NCBI RefSeq assembly: GCF_001640805.2
Contig: NC_066847.1
Location: forward strand, 25,225,504-25,289,503
Direction of reading: 5' to 3'
Length of the DNA: 64,000 nucleotides
Source of the DNA: Lates calcarifer
Lineage: Eukaryota > Chordata > Actinopteri > Centropomidae
A model generated the notes under the pieces. The model made no database searches, was not told where the DNA came from, and saw nothing but the letters and a program-made list of their open reading frames with translations. Each line of letters begins with the position of its first letter. The stretch's first letter is position 1. Below, piece after piece: positions 25,336-39,020 of the stretch. The translations under genes and the position numbers were made by a program.

Positions 25336-26600
25336 TGTTTGTTCTGATGAAATGCTACTGTATGGTTATGGCTGCATAAAAGGTATTCAGGTGCAGAGAG
25401 AATAGGGGCCTTTCCTCACTTTGTCCTTGTTGCTGGAGGGACCAGGGGAGTGATTAGCAGGGCACACTCACCCAGGGAGAGGAGACAATGAGCAGAGTAG
25501 ATTGTCTTGTGTACTACGATAAACTAAGAGGCTCATTATTATCTGTATAGTGATAAACCACATGGATGGTTCAGATACAACGCTCATACAGCTGCTGTGT
25601 GGTTTGGTGTCATGCTTCAGTCTGAGCGTACTGGACTGGATTAAAGCACAGAACTTCTGCTGAAATCACTGTAATAGAACTCATTTTCTTATTAAAGGAC
25701 TTTTCACATTTAAAATTGTGTATTTCTTTAGTTTATGTTCAGCAATTCAAGAAGTATTTGCTTCTAAAACTGGTATATATTAAGATCTCATATAGTCTGC
25801 CTATAAAATCTCCAAGAACTACAAAGAAACTCCTGTTACCTGCCTATCTTACAAATACCGGCTTCTTGAAATGCTCCTGCAGATCTGGAGAGTTGTGTGA
25901 CTTATTTACCTGTCCAGCCTCTCTGTGTACAGCGTTGTCAACAAGATGTTAGCACTCAAAGGGGAAAATAACTGCAAATATAAACATGGTGAGGTACATC
26001 TCGAGGTGGAACAAACCTGCTTTTCTGACAGTTTGACAGTCACCTGAGGGTGAAACAGATTCCAAAATCACTGTCCAACTGGCCACATGTTGTCTGGCTT
26101 TGTCTGACTTACACACATGCACACACACACACACACCCACACACACACATACATAAACAGACACACACACACACACGCACACATACATACACACACAGCA
26201 GTCCATAGAGAGGCCAAGCAGGAAAAGAGGCAGTCTCTGGCTGGGCAGCTGTACGGTCAAGCAGAAATATCTGGATGTTTCCCCTCCAGCAAACTGCTAG
26301 TATCAGTGGTGACAGACAGTCTGACAGTCAGACTCCCTCCCTTTCTCTCTTTCTTTCTCTTACTAGCACACACACACACACACACACACAGACAGACACA
26401 CAGACATATGCACAATGATCGACAGCGAGATGGACAGACAAGACTGACAGACAAAGAGACGCACTGTAGGCATGTTGGCAGAGGGATGGGCACTAAGACA
26501 CTGGGTTGCTGATTCTCTCCACTCACTCACTCACTCACACACACACACACACACGAAATTTTAAAAAATTAAAAAACTAAATATCTGCCCTGCTCCTTTC
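25336..26600. other. non-coding stretch ending in a CA-repeat cluster
   Basis: CA-rich arrays at 26113-26197, 26366-26410 and 26535-26554, the last preceded by (ACTC)n. The 103- and 131-codon frames here consist of repeat-encoded residues. Confidence 0.6.
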
Positions 26601-26750
26601 TAATGTGCAACTCTTAAACTGATGTGTGTAAGTTTGCTCACATGTTTTGGATGTTGGTATAAAGCAAGCTTTTCACATTATCAAGTTAAAGTAGCTGTTG
26701 AAAAAAAATATTACAGCTTTGACTCTTTCAGCCAGCTCTGAAACTTTATC

Positions 26751-26820
26751 TTGAGTTTAAATCTAAGCCCTTAAACTTCATAAAATAATATGAAGTTAAA
26801 AGGTTTGGATTTAGGCTTAA
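26751..26820 (+). ncRNA. imperfect 70-nt hairpin, pre-miRNA-like; status unknown
   Basis: The arms 26751-26782 and 26789-26820 pair over 32 positions with a 6-nt loop (26783-26788). Counted by hand: 25 Watson-Crick pairs, 5 G:U pairs on the plus strand and 2 mismatches (26770/26801 and 26773/26798). Pairing resumes beyond a 5x6 internal loop (26740-26745 with 26827-26832). Size and shape resemble a microRNA precursor, but the sequence matches no miRNA I recognise. A decayed palindromic mobile element is an equally good explanation. Confidence 0.3.
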
Positions 26821-26832
26821 TTCTGCAGTTCC

Positions 26833-28872
26833 CTTTTAAAACCATAGAGGTCACTATTGCTTTACATACTACTTAAAGCAGATAGTCTCTGTAAACCTGC
26901 CTTTGTCCCTTTTAAAGTCCACACATAACACTGAAATGCTTCTTATTTTCTCATTAAATTGTGTGCATGATATGGTTTCAGTATGTTTCTTCTTTATATT
27001 CTATCAAGATTAATGAGGTAAACTGTGTTACTGGAGCTCAAGGGGTAATGTTTAGTGTATTGTCAATATACAGTATACTTTCAAGTGTTCTTTTTGCAGC
27101 CACTGCACTGACGTATGGAGAGGTAGGTTTCTGCATGTGGTTTTTCACTTTTGGGCTGAAGCACACAGGAGATAGTGTCTAAATTGTAAGAGAGCTTAAG
27201 CACTCAGGGTGTAACCTCAAACTAGCCTCAAACACTTTTCAAAGCACTTACAACACACTTGATGTGGTTAAACTTGGTACGAGAAACATACCTCAAGTTT
27301 TTAGCTGACATTATAGAAACCTTGTTGAACTACTAAAACCACAAAACCATAAAGCTAAGTGAGTATTTTAGACTAGTCACCCTAAAGCGATGATGGGAAA
27401 GGTCTTGAACATCCTTGATTTAAGTTTAAAATGTTACATTTTACCTGAATAAACGTACAGAGGTATTAGCAGTCAATTGTAACCATTCAAAAATAATAAT
27501 GGCATATTATAATAAGCTTTGAAGGATGGCCCTGTAGGAGCTCTAAATTAACAGCATACGACCACAGCATTCAACACTTGTTGTCCAGCAGAGTGTGATG
27601 AAATGCCTTTTTCTGCAAAGATAATAATAATACTAATCTTCAAACAAATATGGAGCAGTAGGTGTACGGGTTAAAAAGAAAGAAAGAAATAAAGATGAAA
27701 ATACTCAAAGTGTCAGTACACCAAAATGGAATGCAAGTACAGTAGGCTGACCACATCTTCATTTGCTAGCAGGCCCCACCATAGCAGACAAACAACAGAT
27801 GTCATATAAAATGCTTTGGTCAGCATGGCCCAGAGTTTTTTATGTGTTAATAAACACTCCTTAAAAGATACACACCTCAAATATGTCATTATGTTTGACA
27901 CTGCTCCGTAGTACCACCATGTCTTCACACTGAGTTTCAAAACGCCAAAGCAAATCATTGAGCAGTTAATAAAGGTAAGGATTTGAGAGGTGTATTGGGC
28001 ACAATATTAGGAAGTTAATCTTAGAGAATTATCTCAGTATTCTAGGTGTTTGGCTGCCATCAGTGAAATCTGTTTCCAACCTATTTCGTTTAGTTAAGAT
28101 TAGTCAGTTGACATCTCAAGGGGAAGAGATATAAGACCATAAAGAAATCTAAGTGTTCTCAAAGAGGGTAGAGTTTTCAGATGCTCTACTAACTTGTTCC
28201 TCGTACCAGCTGGTTCCAGAGCTAACATTAACTCTGATCTATAATTAACCGTCATCCATCTTTAGAACTGCTAACAGTTCTTATTTTGTTCTTATATACT
28301 TTTATGGTTAAATGATCACTGGTACATTAACATGCTGTAGCTGCAGTAATGATATCACATACCACTGTAATCTTAGTAACAGTAAACCAACTGACCCTGA
28401 AATGTGACCTCAGGTACAAAGATTATTCAGCGTAACATAAAAACACGACCCTCTACCTAGATGAAAGTTTTTGGGATTCGAAGACCAAAAAAACAACTTG
28501 GAATTTGTCGTGACAGCTGCTCTGGCTGTAGGCTATAATTTTTAGTGTTCCTCACATTCATCTCTGACTTTCAGTGGAAACCCCTGTCAGTATTACTCAC
28601 CTGTCTGAGAAAATAGCACTTATACACTGGCAGTCATAAAACACAGCATCAGACATGGTCATAAATGCAGTTATCATTTGCTCCAGCCCTGTCTATTCAT
28701 TTCACTTGTAACATTTAATTTATATGAATCATTCTAAAAGAGAGATACAGACTGCTTGAAGACAGGAGCGTTTCTGTTTCGCAATGTGGAAAACTTCGCA
28801 GCCAGCAACAAAAGATGGGGAAAAAAAGAAACATACAAGAAAACCAGTCAAATTTAAGTCTCAGGCTCTGAA

Positions 28873-28908
<36 letters not shown>

Positions 28909-29156
28909 CAACGACCAACCCAGTCTGCTTGCATATATACATACAAACTGAAGCAACCAGACAGAGGTGCGTGTGTGAGGCCTCCATAACCCAGACATGC
29001 TGTGTAAAAGTATACAAAGTGTGCAAGTGTCCATGGGACATGCTAAGCAAGTTTCAACACACCTCTATACACGCTGACAACCATGCCCACATTTAACACA
29101 TGAACTGCAAGTGCCAAACGTTCAAGCTCCGCTGGCTTTTTCTGGGGGTTTGCACC

Positions 29157-29189
<33 letters not shown>

Positions 29190-29504
29190 GCTTGTGCACA
29201 CACACGGTTTCATGGAGGAACTCACTAGAGACTTTATGGCTTGGCATTTGGCCCATCAACATTCTATTTCCTGTCTGCCCCCTCTCTCCTGAAGTCTCAT
29301 TTCCATCAGCTGACAAACACAAAGGCGGGATCCTCCCTGCCCACTGAATCTGTTAAAATAAATAAATAAATCCCCACTCCGCTGTACAACAGTTAATTAT
29401 CTGTTTCACTGAGTGGCAGACTGTCTCTACCTTACTTTATGCCTACATGTTTCCACACACACACACACACACACACAGAAACAGAGAGATAGAAAGGCAG
29501 AGAG
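26833..29504. other. non-coding stretch, nothing but microsatellites recognised
   Basis: CA tracts at 28875-28905, 29164-29189 and 29455-29476. The remainder is AT-rich without a supportable gene or site cluster. Confidence 0.55.
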
Positions 29505-30010
29505 AAACAGAGAGATGGCAGACTGCCACAGTGGCTTTCATTGTGAACTTGTTTAGTCAAAATAACAAGTCGGAGGATTATGAAAGACTGTAATTAGGTG
29601 TTGCTGAATGATTGTGCAAAAGAGTGAGTGACTGCATGGCGTACTCCTGACTTACCTTGTTAAAAAGTCCTTAAGGTGAGCTGGCATGTCATTCAGGCTG
29701 TAATGCCTTACACCTAGCGGGGGAGTTTTAAGTCATTTTGGCATGTAATTATCAAAGGAACACTTTGTGATAGATGGCAGAGTCAACCACTGAGAGATCA
29801 AGGGAGCACAAAGAAAAGAGAGAGTGAGACACCCAGTCTGAGCCTCATCATAATTAGAGGATTTCTCTGACTTTGATCCAACGGATAAGAGTTTTCTCAT
29901 GAATTCTTTTTCAAGTTGATATATTAGACCTCTATCTGAGACACATCCGTGCACCTGTCAAACAAGCTATTCTAATTAGCTGTCAAAGGAAAACGCACTA
30001 AATGCTAACC
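29505..30010. promoter_or_regulatory. candidate conserved element
   Basis: About 500 bp of complex sequence. It has GTAATTAGGTG (about 29591), GTAATTATCAAAGG (about 29746), CATAATTAGAGG (about 29849) and TTCTAATTAGCTGTC (about 29970). The last includes a clean Antp-type TAATTAG core. No repeats occur apart from the CA run just before it. Confidence 0.38.
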
Positions 30011-31904
30011 TTTGGTGATAACAAAGTGCTGAAGTAAAAGTGTGTGAAGCACAAATAACGCTTTGTGTGTGGCAAGTGGGTACTGAGGGTGGTAATCTTT
30101 AAGTATGCCGTAGTGCTCTTAAAACGATTTTCTAGATTCATGCATTAAGTTCAGCAGGTCGTGAAATAAGAATGGAGCAGGACTTTTTGAAATTAATATG
30201 TGATCTCATGAAGTTTGCTTGCAGCCGAGTTAAGGTCATGACCCCTGATCTTTATAAACACTGTTTCACTTCACTCTTTAAGCAATCTCCACACTTAGAA
30301 CTGCAGACTGCAGGAACAATCCAAAACAGACTTTAAGGGAAGTTTTGTGAAGGATAAACCATATGAGTAAAATGTTGATAAAATGTCATTGGAGTATACA
30401 ATCATTGGTTTTATTGTGCTGTATATATACATTGTATAGAATATTAGGATATCTAAGCTAGAAGTCTTCTGGCCTGATCACACTAGAAAGTAGCTCAAAG
30501 CTTAATGACGAAGGGACTACTCACAGAGCTGGTTGGTTACTACACAAGCAGACAAGCTAACCACTAACATGCTAGCCAGCCAGGAACATGCTGGTCAGTC
30601 AGAACAGCTGTTCTGAGCTTCGTTCTATTTACACTGTCTGCACGCCACTATTCTCTTGTGTAGCAGTTTATTCTCCAACAGGGTTAAAACAAATGTGGAA
30701 GTTCTAACACAGTTAGGAAACTACAATGCCTTCCTTCATTTTGGACTCGACCGTTCCCTCAGTGGTGAGCACTGTTAAGATGGTTTGTCATTGGTCAACG
30801 AAACAAATTTGCACATCGAAATTGCAAAAAACTTTAGTCCCACAAGATAATCCACTGATTGCACTTTAATGGACTGACGCTGTATAAAAATTTAACATTT
30901 TTAAACGCTGATGTGAGTGGTCCCCTAAAAATACATTTTTTTTTTTTTTTATGAGACCATCTCTTCCTCAAGATTTGATGTTGTTTTCATAAGAGAACAC
31001 TAGGAAAATGTGGGTTTCCAGATCAAATGACCAAAAACTATACCACAGAGCTTCTACATCTCTGTGCAATAGTATGTCCATTCCCTCTCACGGTCAGAGC
31101 TATCATTGAACTGCTGCCATGCAGAGGAAAGGGCATAATGCTTCATCTCAGAGAGATGCTAGCCAAATCTGTTCTGTACATATGCATGGCATTCCTGTTT
31201 AGAGGATGTGTAAATACAGGGCGGAGGTTAGTTCAAACACAGGGACCTGTGCAACCTTTTCCCCTAATCTGCAACATTTTGGCTACAGGGGCGAGGGAGA
31301 GGGGAACATGAACAATTACAGAGTACAGTTAATAGGACAATATGTATGAATAATAATGTGTTGTTCATCAAAGGCCCATGATCAAAAGCTGAAAGCCTTC
31401 ATCCTTTAGTTATAAATGTATAACTTTTTATTATTATTTATTATTATTAAATTATTTATCTTCCCTTCCTTTCCTTTCCTTTCCTTCCCTGTCCTGTCCT
31501 TTCCTTTCTGTTTTTATCTTCAAACTGATTTCAGTATAAATCCCAAAACTGTGTTCAAAGGAAATAGCCATTTAATGTGAGGATTTACTTAGAATTAAAT
31601 ACAACAAAGACATTTCTGGGAACATTCCTTTAACAATGCAGGAGAAATGCCAGGCCACATAGAAAACACAATACATTACACACTCTGTGAGAGACGTGCC
31701 AAGGGACAAACACTTTCTTCTTTTTTTCTTTATCCAAGTCATATTTATTTTATTAGGTGTATTCTCCATAGGCTTCATGGTGGCAGGATAGCCATGCGCT
31801 CAGACACTCGCTCACACACACACACACACGACAGGAGCCCAGATCTCCACTGGTGCATGTAGTGATTCTATTTTTTTTTTTTTTCTCTTGGAGTTTTTAT
31901 TTTT
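30011..31904. other. non-coding stretch; possible unnamed dispersed repeat
   Basis: 30540-30620 contains ACTAACATGCTAGCCAGC and GGAACATGCTGG. Similar words recur near 56715-56760 (GCTAACATGCTAGC, TTTGGAACATTTG). This may mark a dispersed repeat. A CCTTT-type pentanucleotide run lies at 31461-31508. Confidence 0.35.
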
Positions 31905-32265
31905 TTCTCTCATCCAGGGAGGATAACAAACACCAGCAGCCAGACATAATTAGTATTGGAGAAGACACAAAGAGTGCCTCCTAATGACTACAAACATCTA
32001 TGTGGTTGACTTTTGTGTATGTAATTGAAAGGGGGTAAAAATCAATAGCATTCAATGAAAACTAATTGCAAGAGGTGAAAATGGGGAGCTGTGAGGCGTC
32101 TATTAGGAGTGGCAACAGCAAAACCACGATGAAGACTCTTCAGTCAGTTAGAAAAGCGCTCTGAGCGCAAATGTGTGTGAAACTGCGCGTGAAAAATAGC
32201 TGAATAAAATACCCATAATTCTTCTATTATTTAGTAACTTTCAGGCAGCATGGAGTGATGGGCAC
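31905..32265. promoter_or_regulatory. candidate conserved element with homeodomain cores
   Basis: Cluster of TAAT-type cores: CATAATTAGTATTGG (about 31946), CTAATGACTAC (31981), GTAATTGAAAG (about 32020), ACTAATTGCAAG (about 32061) and others, with little repeat content. It starts immediately after a T-rich tract. Confidence 0.37.
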
Positions 32266-33419
32266 ATGGAAAATAAGGGGGAAAGAAAAAAGGCATTGTC
32301 TGAATTTCTGCAGTTGGTGATGTTACACAGTGGGTTTTTGTTGTTGTTCTTGTTGAAGAAGAAAAAAAAAGGAAGGTATTTTTACTTTCACACTTAAAAA
32401 AAAAAAGAAATGCAAAGAGATGCAAGTGACAGCACCTGAGTCTCTGTAGTGTTTAACACACTGGTTGCTATAACAAGGCTATCATTTATCTGACAAACTA
32501 TAAATTGATAAAATGTAAAGAAAATATAACTATTTTCTTTAAATCTGCAAAAATGTGCCTTGACGGATGAATAATAAAGCAACCTTTGAAGTCTGTGACT
32601 GACTATTGTATTCAACTTTAAATGCCCTTGCACAATAAAAGCAAGATGAAGAGAAATACTGCAGAGAAAATAACGCATGCCTCCTAAGTAGTATTTTATT
32701 AATCATTTTTCATATTTTTCTATGTGAACATTTTCCTTCATTGGTTCTTGGTATGCAGGAATAACACTTCTATTTGTCCAGTATTTTTGAGGGTGAGTGT
32801 GGTGTATGATTTGAAAGTTGAAATACCACACCAGTCAGTGTGTTTGACAACAGTTCTGACCTACAAACCTATAAATCCTGCAAAATATCACACATTTACT
32901 GAAGTGATTATTCCTATGCAGACTGAATAAACAGGATATCGATGGTGTCAAAGTCAAACACTCGGACCATCAGGATGATAGATACTGGCTGTAGACAACT
33001 GCCAAGTTCACAGGGGTGCATGTTTGCACTGTGATTGAGTTTGAAGCCTGGAGTAACAAAGGGCAAGCACTGACAAGCAAATTAACACATTTCTATCATG
33101 GAAAGAAACACCTAATAAGCCTTTAATTTGTGCTATATTTGTGTGTTTATGTCTGTCATTCTACATCTCTTCTCAGCTGGTAAATTACACCCAACATACA
33201 TCTTTATATGTTACATATTTTCAGAGACAGCATTGTCAGGACTTTGGTTTCCATGGTCCTGGCTCCACTGCACTTCAAACATCACCTGTGGTCCTGTACA
33301 CACACGCGGACGCACACACACGCACTCACAATTACACAGAGATTATGGAGAGGCCACTGTGAAAAAAAAAAAAAAAAAACACAGCCAGTTCACACTCGCG
33401 TACACACATGCACACACAA
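32266..33419. other. non-coding stretch, nothing recognised
   Basis: AT-rich, with a CA-rich patch at 33298-33334 and an A run at 33362-33379. No gene. Confidence 0.55.
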
Positions 33420-33575
33420 AATGTCAGTTGGCCGTTGTCGTTGGCAGTGGCCTTGCCATAATCTCTCTCTAATTATATACACAGCCAGGCTTACTGTTTC
33501 AGCGCAGAGACCTGAGAAAATACAACCTGCTAATCTTATTTGCACACAGCGGCAATAACCTGCCGGGCGAGGAGA
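33420..33575. promoter_or_regulatory. candidate conserved element
   Basis: Short complex block with TCTAATTATATAC (about 33468), CTAATCTTATTTGC (about 33531) and several CpGs. It lies between a CA-rich stretch and a GAGGA-repeat tract. Confidence 0.3.
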
Positions 33576-34257
33576 GAGGAGAGGAGAGGAGAGGAGAAAA
33601 GAGGAAGAAATAACAGAGAAGAAGAGGATAGAAAAGGGTTGACAAGAATTACTGACCATATGTCATTATGATATGTCATGTGACCCACTTTAATGCTGAT
33701 ACTGGAATAAAAATACATAAAGCTCTCCATTTTACAACAGTTGCTATAGTATAATCTACTCCATAAAGAACATACATAATAGTAATATACTGATATTACT
33801 TATTAGACATAGAAATGTCATTCAATCTACTTAAATGTATTAAGTAAATCTAATTACATTCAGTAAGATACTGAATCACCATAAAAAATTTACACCCTGC
33901 ATCTGCTTTAATCTTTAACTGTGAAAAATATGTTCAAATGTATTGAATTACAACTGAAATTTATGTCATATTGTGATTGTGTTGTTTACCCTCAGATACC
34001 CTCACCTACTTATTGTCTCTTATCTGTAACTGATGCATTTCCCACTTGAAAGATCAGAATACTTTTAATTCCTTCCTCTCCAACCCCCGGTTATGAACAG
34101 TGACAATGACAATATTTCCATTCCAATCCTCCTCTCTCCAGCTGTGTAGATAGTCTGTATGGAGAATGGCTGACTCTTTGTTTCCACTTGGATGCCCTGT
34201 GATAGAATATATTCCTTCTCCAAAGGAGGTGCAATGCAGACAGGGTGTCTCACACAG

Positions 34258-34258
<1 letters not shown>

Positions 34259-34304
<46 letters not shown>
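34259..34304. repeat. (CA)23 microsatellite
   Basis: Perfect CA tract. The sequence from 33576 to 34914 is otherwise AT-rich with a GAGGA repeat at its start (33574-33603), and nothing else was recognised. Confidence 0.95.
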
Positions 34305-34307
<3 letters not shown>

Positions 34308-34914
34308 GCCTACACACACTATGTAAATAATGCATGTGTCTTAAAGGGTTTCACCCCACCACAGCTGGCCCACTCCAATTAGAACGCTTTGCACTCATCT
34401 TTTCTCTCCTTTCTCATGTGTCCTTTCTCTCCTTTCCTCGGTCATTCCAGTATGTGTGCTTTTTCAACCATTTGCACAGAAAATTTCAGTGGCAGTAAAT
34501 TGATTTTCTTTACATGAGGTACAGTAATACACTACACAGATACGCATGTATTCAGTAATATTCTATTGTACAACTTCCTCTCTTCCTCACAAGTTTTCAA
34601 GTTAATGCATTTGACAAGCTAAGTAAGCATAATAAATATGAGAAGCATACATATAGCTTAAAACTTATGTGATGCTTAAGCTTATTTTATTCTGCATTTG
34701 TATTTCTGTCTCTGTTTCCTGATCTCTTAAATTTAGTGGAGGCCTTGCGTGACCCTTGCTGCTCAACCTTAAGACTCTCTCTTTAACTGCTCCCCCTTCA
34801 TTCCCCCTTAACTTCCACTCTCCATAAGTGGAGGCCCTGGCCTGGTCTACTCTCCTCCAAACACATCTAATTACCCCAATGCCAAGCATTTCCCATCCAT
34901 CACATTATCTTTCA

Positions 34915-35057
34915 GAGACGAGGTATTAGTGCTCCCCGTCCCATCAGCCAATTACCTGCTGCCTTCTGCTTGAGTCACCTGCATTGCAAATGTGACCTTT
35001 ACTTAGAGGGCTGATTGCATGTTTCCTAGAGTGTGTGAGAGAACACAGGGTTTTGAA

Positions 35058-35094
<37 letters not shown>

Positions 35095-35600
35095 GGAGAG
35101 AGAGAGAGAGAGCAAGAGCAAGTATGTGATCTCACAAAGGGTGTGTTAAGAGAATGAAAATGTGTAAGTGCATGTGTGTATGCATGCGAGTGTTCATACA
35201 TATTATGTAATAGCATGCATATGCTGCAACTGTGTGTCTTCAGGTGTGTTAGGTGAGTAGAATAAGTGTTGTGTTTGTGTATATGTGCATGTATGAAATG
35301 TGGTGTGTGCGTGTGTGGGTGTGTGTGTGTGTACATGTGTGTGTGACTGGGCTGGTGCAGTGAGCAAACCCTCACAGACACCCCTCTGACCCCCCCCTCG
35401 CCCTCCCTCATGTGATGGGCTGTCGTGAATGTTAATGCTCTGTGATGGCTGTGGAGCAAATAAGTGTTTCTGACACAGTACAGACTCCCATTACAGGAGC
35501 AGGCCAAATGGGCTCGCTAGTGCCTTAATGAGCAGGCAGGTCAGTCAGCCGCAGCCACTGTACCAGTCCCACATGCTGCTTATGCAGGGACGAACCTCAC
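34915..35600. promoter_or_regulatory. candidate conserved blocks split by a GT/GA microsatellite cluster
   Basis: Complex flanks at 34915-35035 and 35395-35600 surround about 350 bp of GT, GA and imperfect GT-rich repeats (35060-35350). The left flank has CCAATTACCTGC (34948) and TGCATTGCAAATG; the right flank has CTTAATGAGC (about 35523). The 187-codon minus-strand frame across the repeat is low complexity and was not called. Confidence 0.3.
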
Positions 35601-38600
35601 CACCCCTCGACCAGACCCAAGGAAAAACAGACTTCCGCTGCTGCTGTCGTCTGAAAACCTCCTCACTTCAGCCTTTTACTTAAAACTGTGGCCTTGCTTA
35701 GAAGCTGAGAAAGCTTATTGACATAAGCCAAAATTAAACTAAATCAAAACTAAAATGTACATTTATCAAAATCCCTTCATATTAAATGGAAAACATGCAA
35801 ATGCGAAGAAGAATAACACCAGCATAGTCACTTCAGACACTAACTGTGTTGCTCTCTGGGGCCCTTGGGCCTGGGCCCAGTTACGTTCATTCAGTGATTA
35901 ATCCATGCAGTTAGCTCCTAACTACCACTATGCTTTAACACTGTACAACAGAGTCACAAAATGTGTCCATTTTCTTTGCCACCAACATTAACACATACAG
36001 AAACTCTTTACAGAGCAGAGCCCTAAAGAAGCTTTTGTCACAGATATCATTGTTTGACGTATTCCTCTGGAACTGAGAAAACAGTTCTGCATTGAAACCC
36101 ATACATTTCAGTCAAGGTCATTTTGAAGTGTGTAAATGTCCCCTGTCAAATGGGGTACAAAACCAGAAATTGGGAATGTTTGCAAAAGAGTCGGCTAAAA
36201 AGGCAAACCAAGAGCCTTGTCCTTCGTAAAGTCCCAGTTAGCCTGACAGCTTGTGGACACTGTAAACTCAGTCACAACCAGTCCGGTGCAGTTACAAGCC
36301 TGTGAACAAAGATGCTGTCTCTCTCCTCTCCCTCTGGATTGTCAAGAAAAAGTACAGCTTGTAGGTTTGAGTCAAACAGTTATTTCTGAAAAAGAAAAAA
36401 AATAAAAGGTGGAAAGCACACCGCTTGGCTGACTCATCACAATTTGGAGGCAAAAATGATTCCCCCTTCTTCCACCTGAGGAGAGGAGAGATCAAATATG
36501 AAGTTAAAGCTGAGAGGAAAGTGAGAGTGAGGGGTGAAGATAGAGTAGCCAGGAAGCGGACATTAGGCTTGATTGAGACGCGTGGCAGACGGAGAATCAC
36601 CTAGCGCGTCAGAGCACATCCTCACAGTTGGCCGGGCTGTCTCTCAAAACTCTCCAAATAGTCTAAAGTCGACCTGTTGGAGTTACTGAGTCGTCACACT
36701 ACATGTTGTAGCCCAGGAGCAATGGGCCCACAAAGGTGTCTCTTTTCCTCTCTCTGCGGGACTTGTTAGAGGTGCTATTTTGGAACTCCTCTGCCCTCAT
36801 TCTAGCTGCTGCAAAGCACCTTGAGATGTACCATATACTTTATGAAATTCTGGTTCCTAGTGGAAAGCAATCCAAGAGAAAATTGTTGGATTTGAACCGT
36901 AACATTTTTAATGTTTTCATGGCAGCTAGTGCAAGAGCAACAACTAATTTTCATGCATGACCACAAAGCTACACTTGCGTTCACATTCACGGTACAGAAC
37001 ACAGTCTGTGCAGTCGACTCAAATTCAGTTTTGAATCAAACGACTGTTTTCTTGAAGACATACAGCGATATTGCGTATGAGCTTTGTATTTGTAACTTTA
37101 CCACATAACCAATGTTTGTGGACGTGCTGGTGATGTGGATGCTTCATGTCCACAAAAGCATGAAGTAAAGTGTGGACACACTGGAGGGTTGATGGGAAAT
37201 GCTAAAAGGAATGAGATTTTTCACCTTCCAATTGGGATAATAAATAGTTTGTACTGACTTGGCTGTACATACACTATGTGGCAGTATGAGAAAGAAGTTT
37301 GCTTTCTAAGACACTGTGAAAAATAGCTTCCTGAGGAAAAAAAAAATCTTCTTTGAAAACAATGGTTTCTGCATTAGACTGATTCAGATGACACCAGTAC
37401 ACTGTTTTCAAATAATGGAAGTGCTGACGCAGAAACTTTTCCCTATAATGAGACTCAAAAGGTCACCACAGCACTTTGAAGGGAAAAAAAACTTCACATG
37501 CAAACACGACAGATAAAACGCCACAGATAATTTACTGAAAAACTAATTGGCAAACAGGCCAACAAGACACCCCATTGTTAGACACTAAAGCATGAAAGGA
37601 ATTAAAATGTGAAAATCATTGTTTTTTTTTTTCTTTTCAATTGCTCCGAGGAAAACATCATGAGTGCTGAGCTGCAAGCTGATCATCAGACAAGAACTGT
37701 TGCTGATGAATGATTCGGCAAAACCTCTGATTACGCTCAGAGACAAAGATTTCTTTTTAATGTGCAAATAATTCCAACATTTTTTTTTTTTTTAAATTCA
37801 TGCTCACTGCAATCTAAGCACATGACATGATCATAGTTAGGGTTGAATAAAAAGCTGAACATTAAGAACAGGCCTGTGACAGGGTGTGAACACCTGTCCC
37901 TGAAAGTCAGAATCGCTACACGACCAACCACCATTACATCAGAACATGCTGGCCCTGGATACAAATCATGAGGTGCACAATCAATGAAAAAGAGGAGTGC
38001 CACATGGTACACATATCCATACTGTAGCTAGTGATCAAGATGAGACCAAAACCATCAGACTGAAACATAAAAGCTGGTTGATTTTCATTTCAACTTGCAT
38101 GAGAGCAAACAATTTAACCACTGCCACCACTGATCAAACTCATTTGCATCAAAGCACATGATCAGACAAGCACCAACAATAATTATCAGCAACCATGCAG
38201 ATGGACAAGCCTGTTATGGCTGATAACAACCAGCAACAGTTTGCAGCATCATACATTTCTGAACTCTGTATAAACAGGCCCTATATTGTACCATTACTTT
38301 TTTTTCTTTCTAGCAGATGCATTCATTTTCACAAACACTGTCTCTTTTGTAAAGAAACATAACCTCGATTATCTTCCCAGAATCTACTGGTAGTGACTTT
38401 AGATACATTGGATTTATTTACATTTAACCAAAACCATTTTCTTCCTGAAGAGTTACCTGAACCTTAAAATAGCTGGGACTGTTGATGCCAAGAATCATGC
38501 TTTAGTTGCTATAAGTGGATTTTGCAAATGCAGACATTATGGGAGAACAGACACAATGAGTTTTCAATGAACATTCAGCTGACATGTTCACTATCATCAT

Positions 38601-38689
38601 CTTGCAATTTAGCAACACATTAACCTTCTGGGATACTCATCCGATACTTTCATCAGTATTTCTGTAGCGCATTTGTGTAGAAACTTACT
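35601..38689. other. non-coding stretch, nothing recognised
   Basis: About 3 kb of AT-rich sequence without microsatellites of note, exons or clear site clusters. Confidence 0.5.
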
Positions 38690-39020
38690 TTAAAAACTGT
38701 CCTACTCCTCTCGGTTTTGCCTTCACAACAAGCCTTCGTTTGCGATTATCATCCTTCCAGGAGCTTTGTAATCCATCATGGAAACAGGTGTTATTTTTTG
38801 ATATATCCGGGGGAAAAATAAGTCGATAAATTCGCGTTTGGCGTCCTCATTAATGCATTATTTATTAACAACTTTTACCGCGTTCTGATTAATGAAATTC
38901 ATGGCAGCCATATTGACTGTGTAAACCAATCATAAGCTGTATTGTTGAGCCGGTTGCGGAAACAGCTGATCCAATGAGAGTCACAATATGGCGGATCCCT
39001 GATTTACGGATATGACTGAC
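38690..39020. promoter_or_regulatory. CpG-containing, promoter-like island in the desert
   Basis: Stands out from AT-rich neighbours by repeated CpGs (for example 38714, 38742, 38833 and 38880). It has two CCAAT boxes (38926-38930 and 38971-38975) and a YY1-like ATATGGCGG (about 38987-38995). The same core, CCATATTG, occurs inverted near 38908. No coding exon follows on either strand. It could be a non-coding RNA promoter or the relic of a mobile element. Confidence 0.3.

Noticed and set aside
26113..26197. CRISPR-like or spaced repeat array
   Set aside because: Only interrupted CA repeats, with no spacer-repeat structure.
34944..35507. 187-codon open frame, minus strand
   Set aside because: Residues are His/Thr/Ser/Leu strings encoded by GT and GA microsatellites; no domain and no exon structure.
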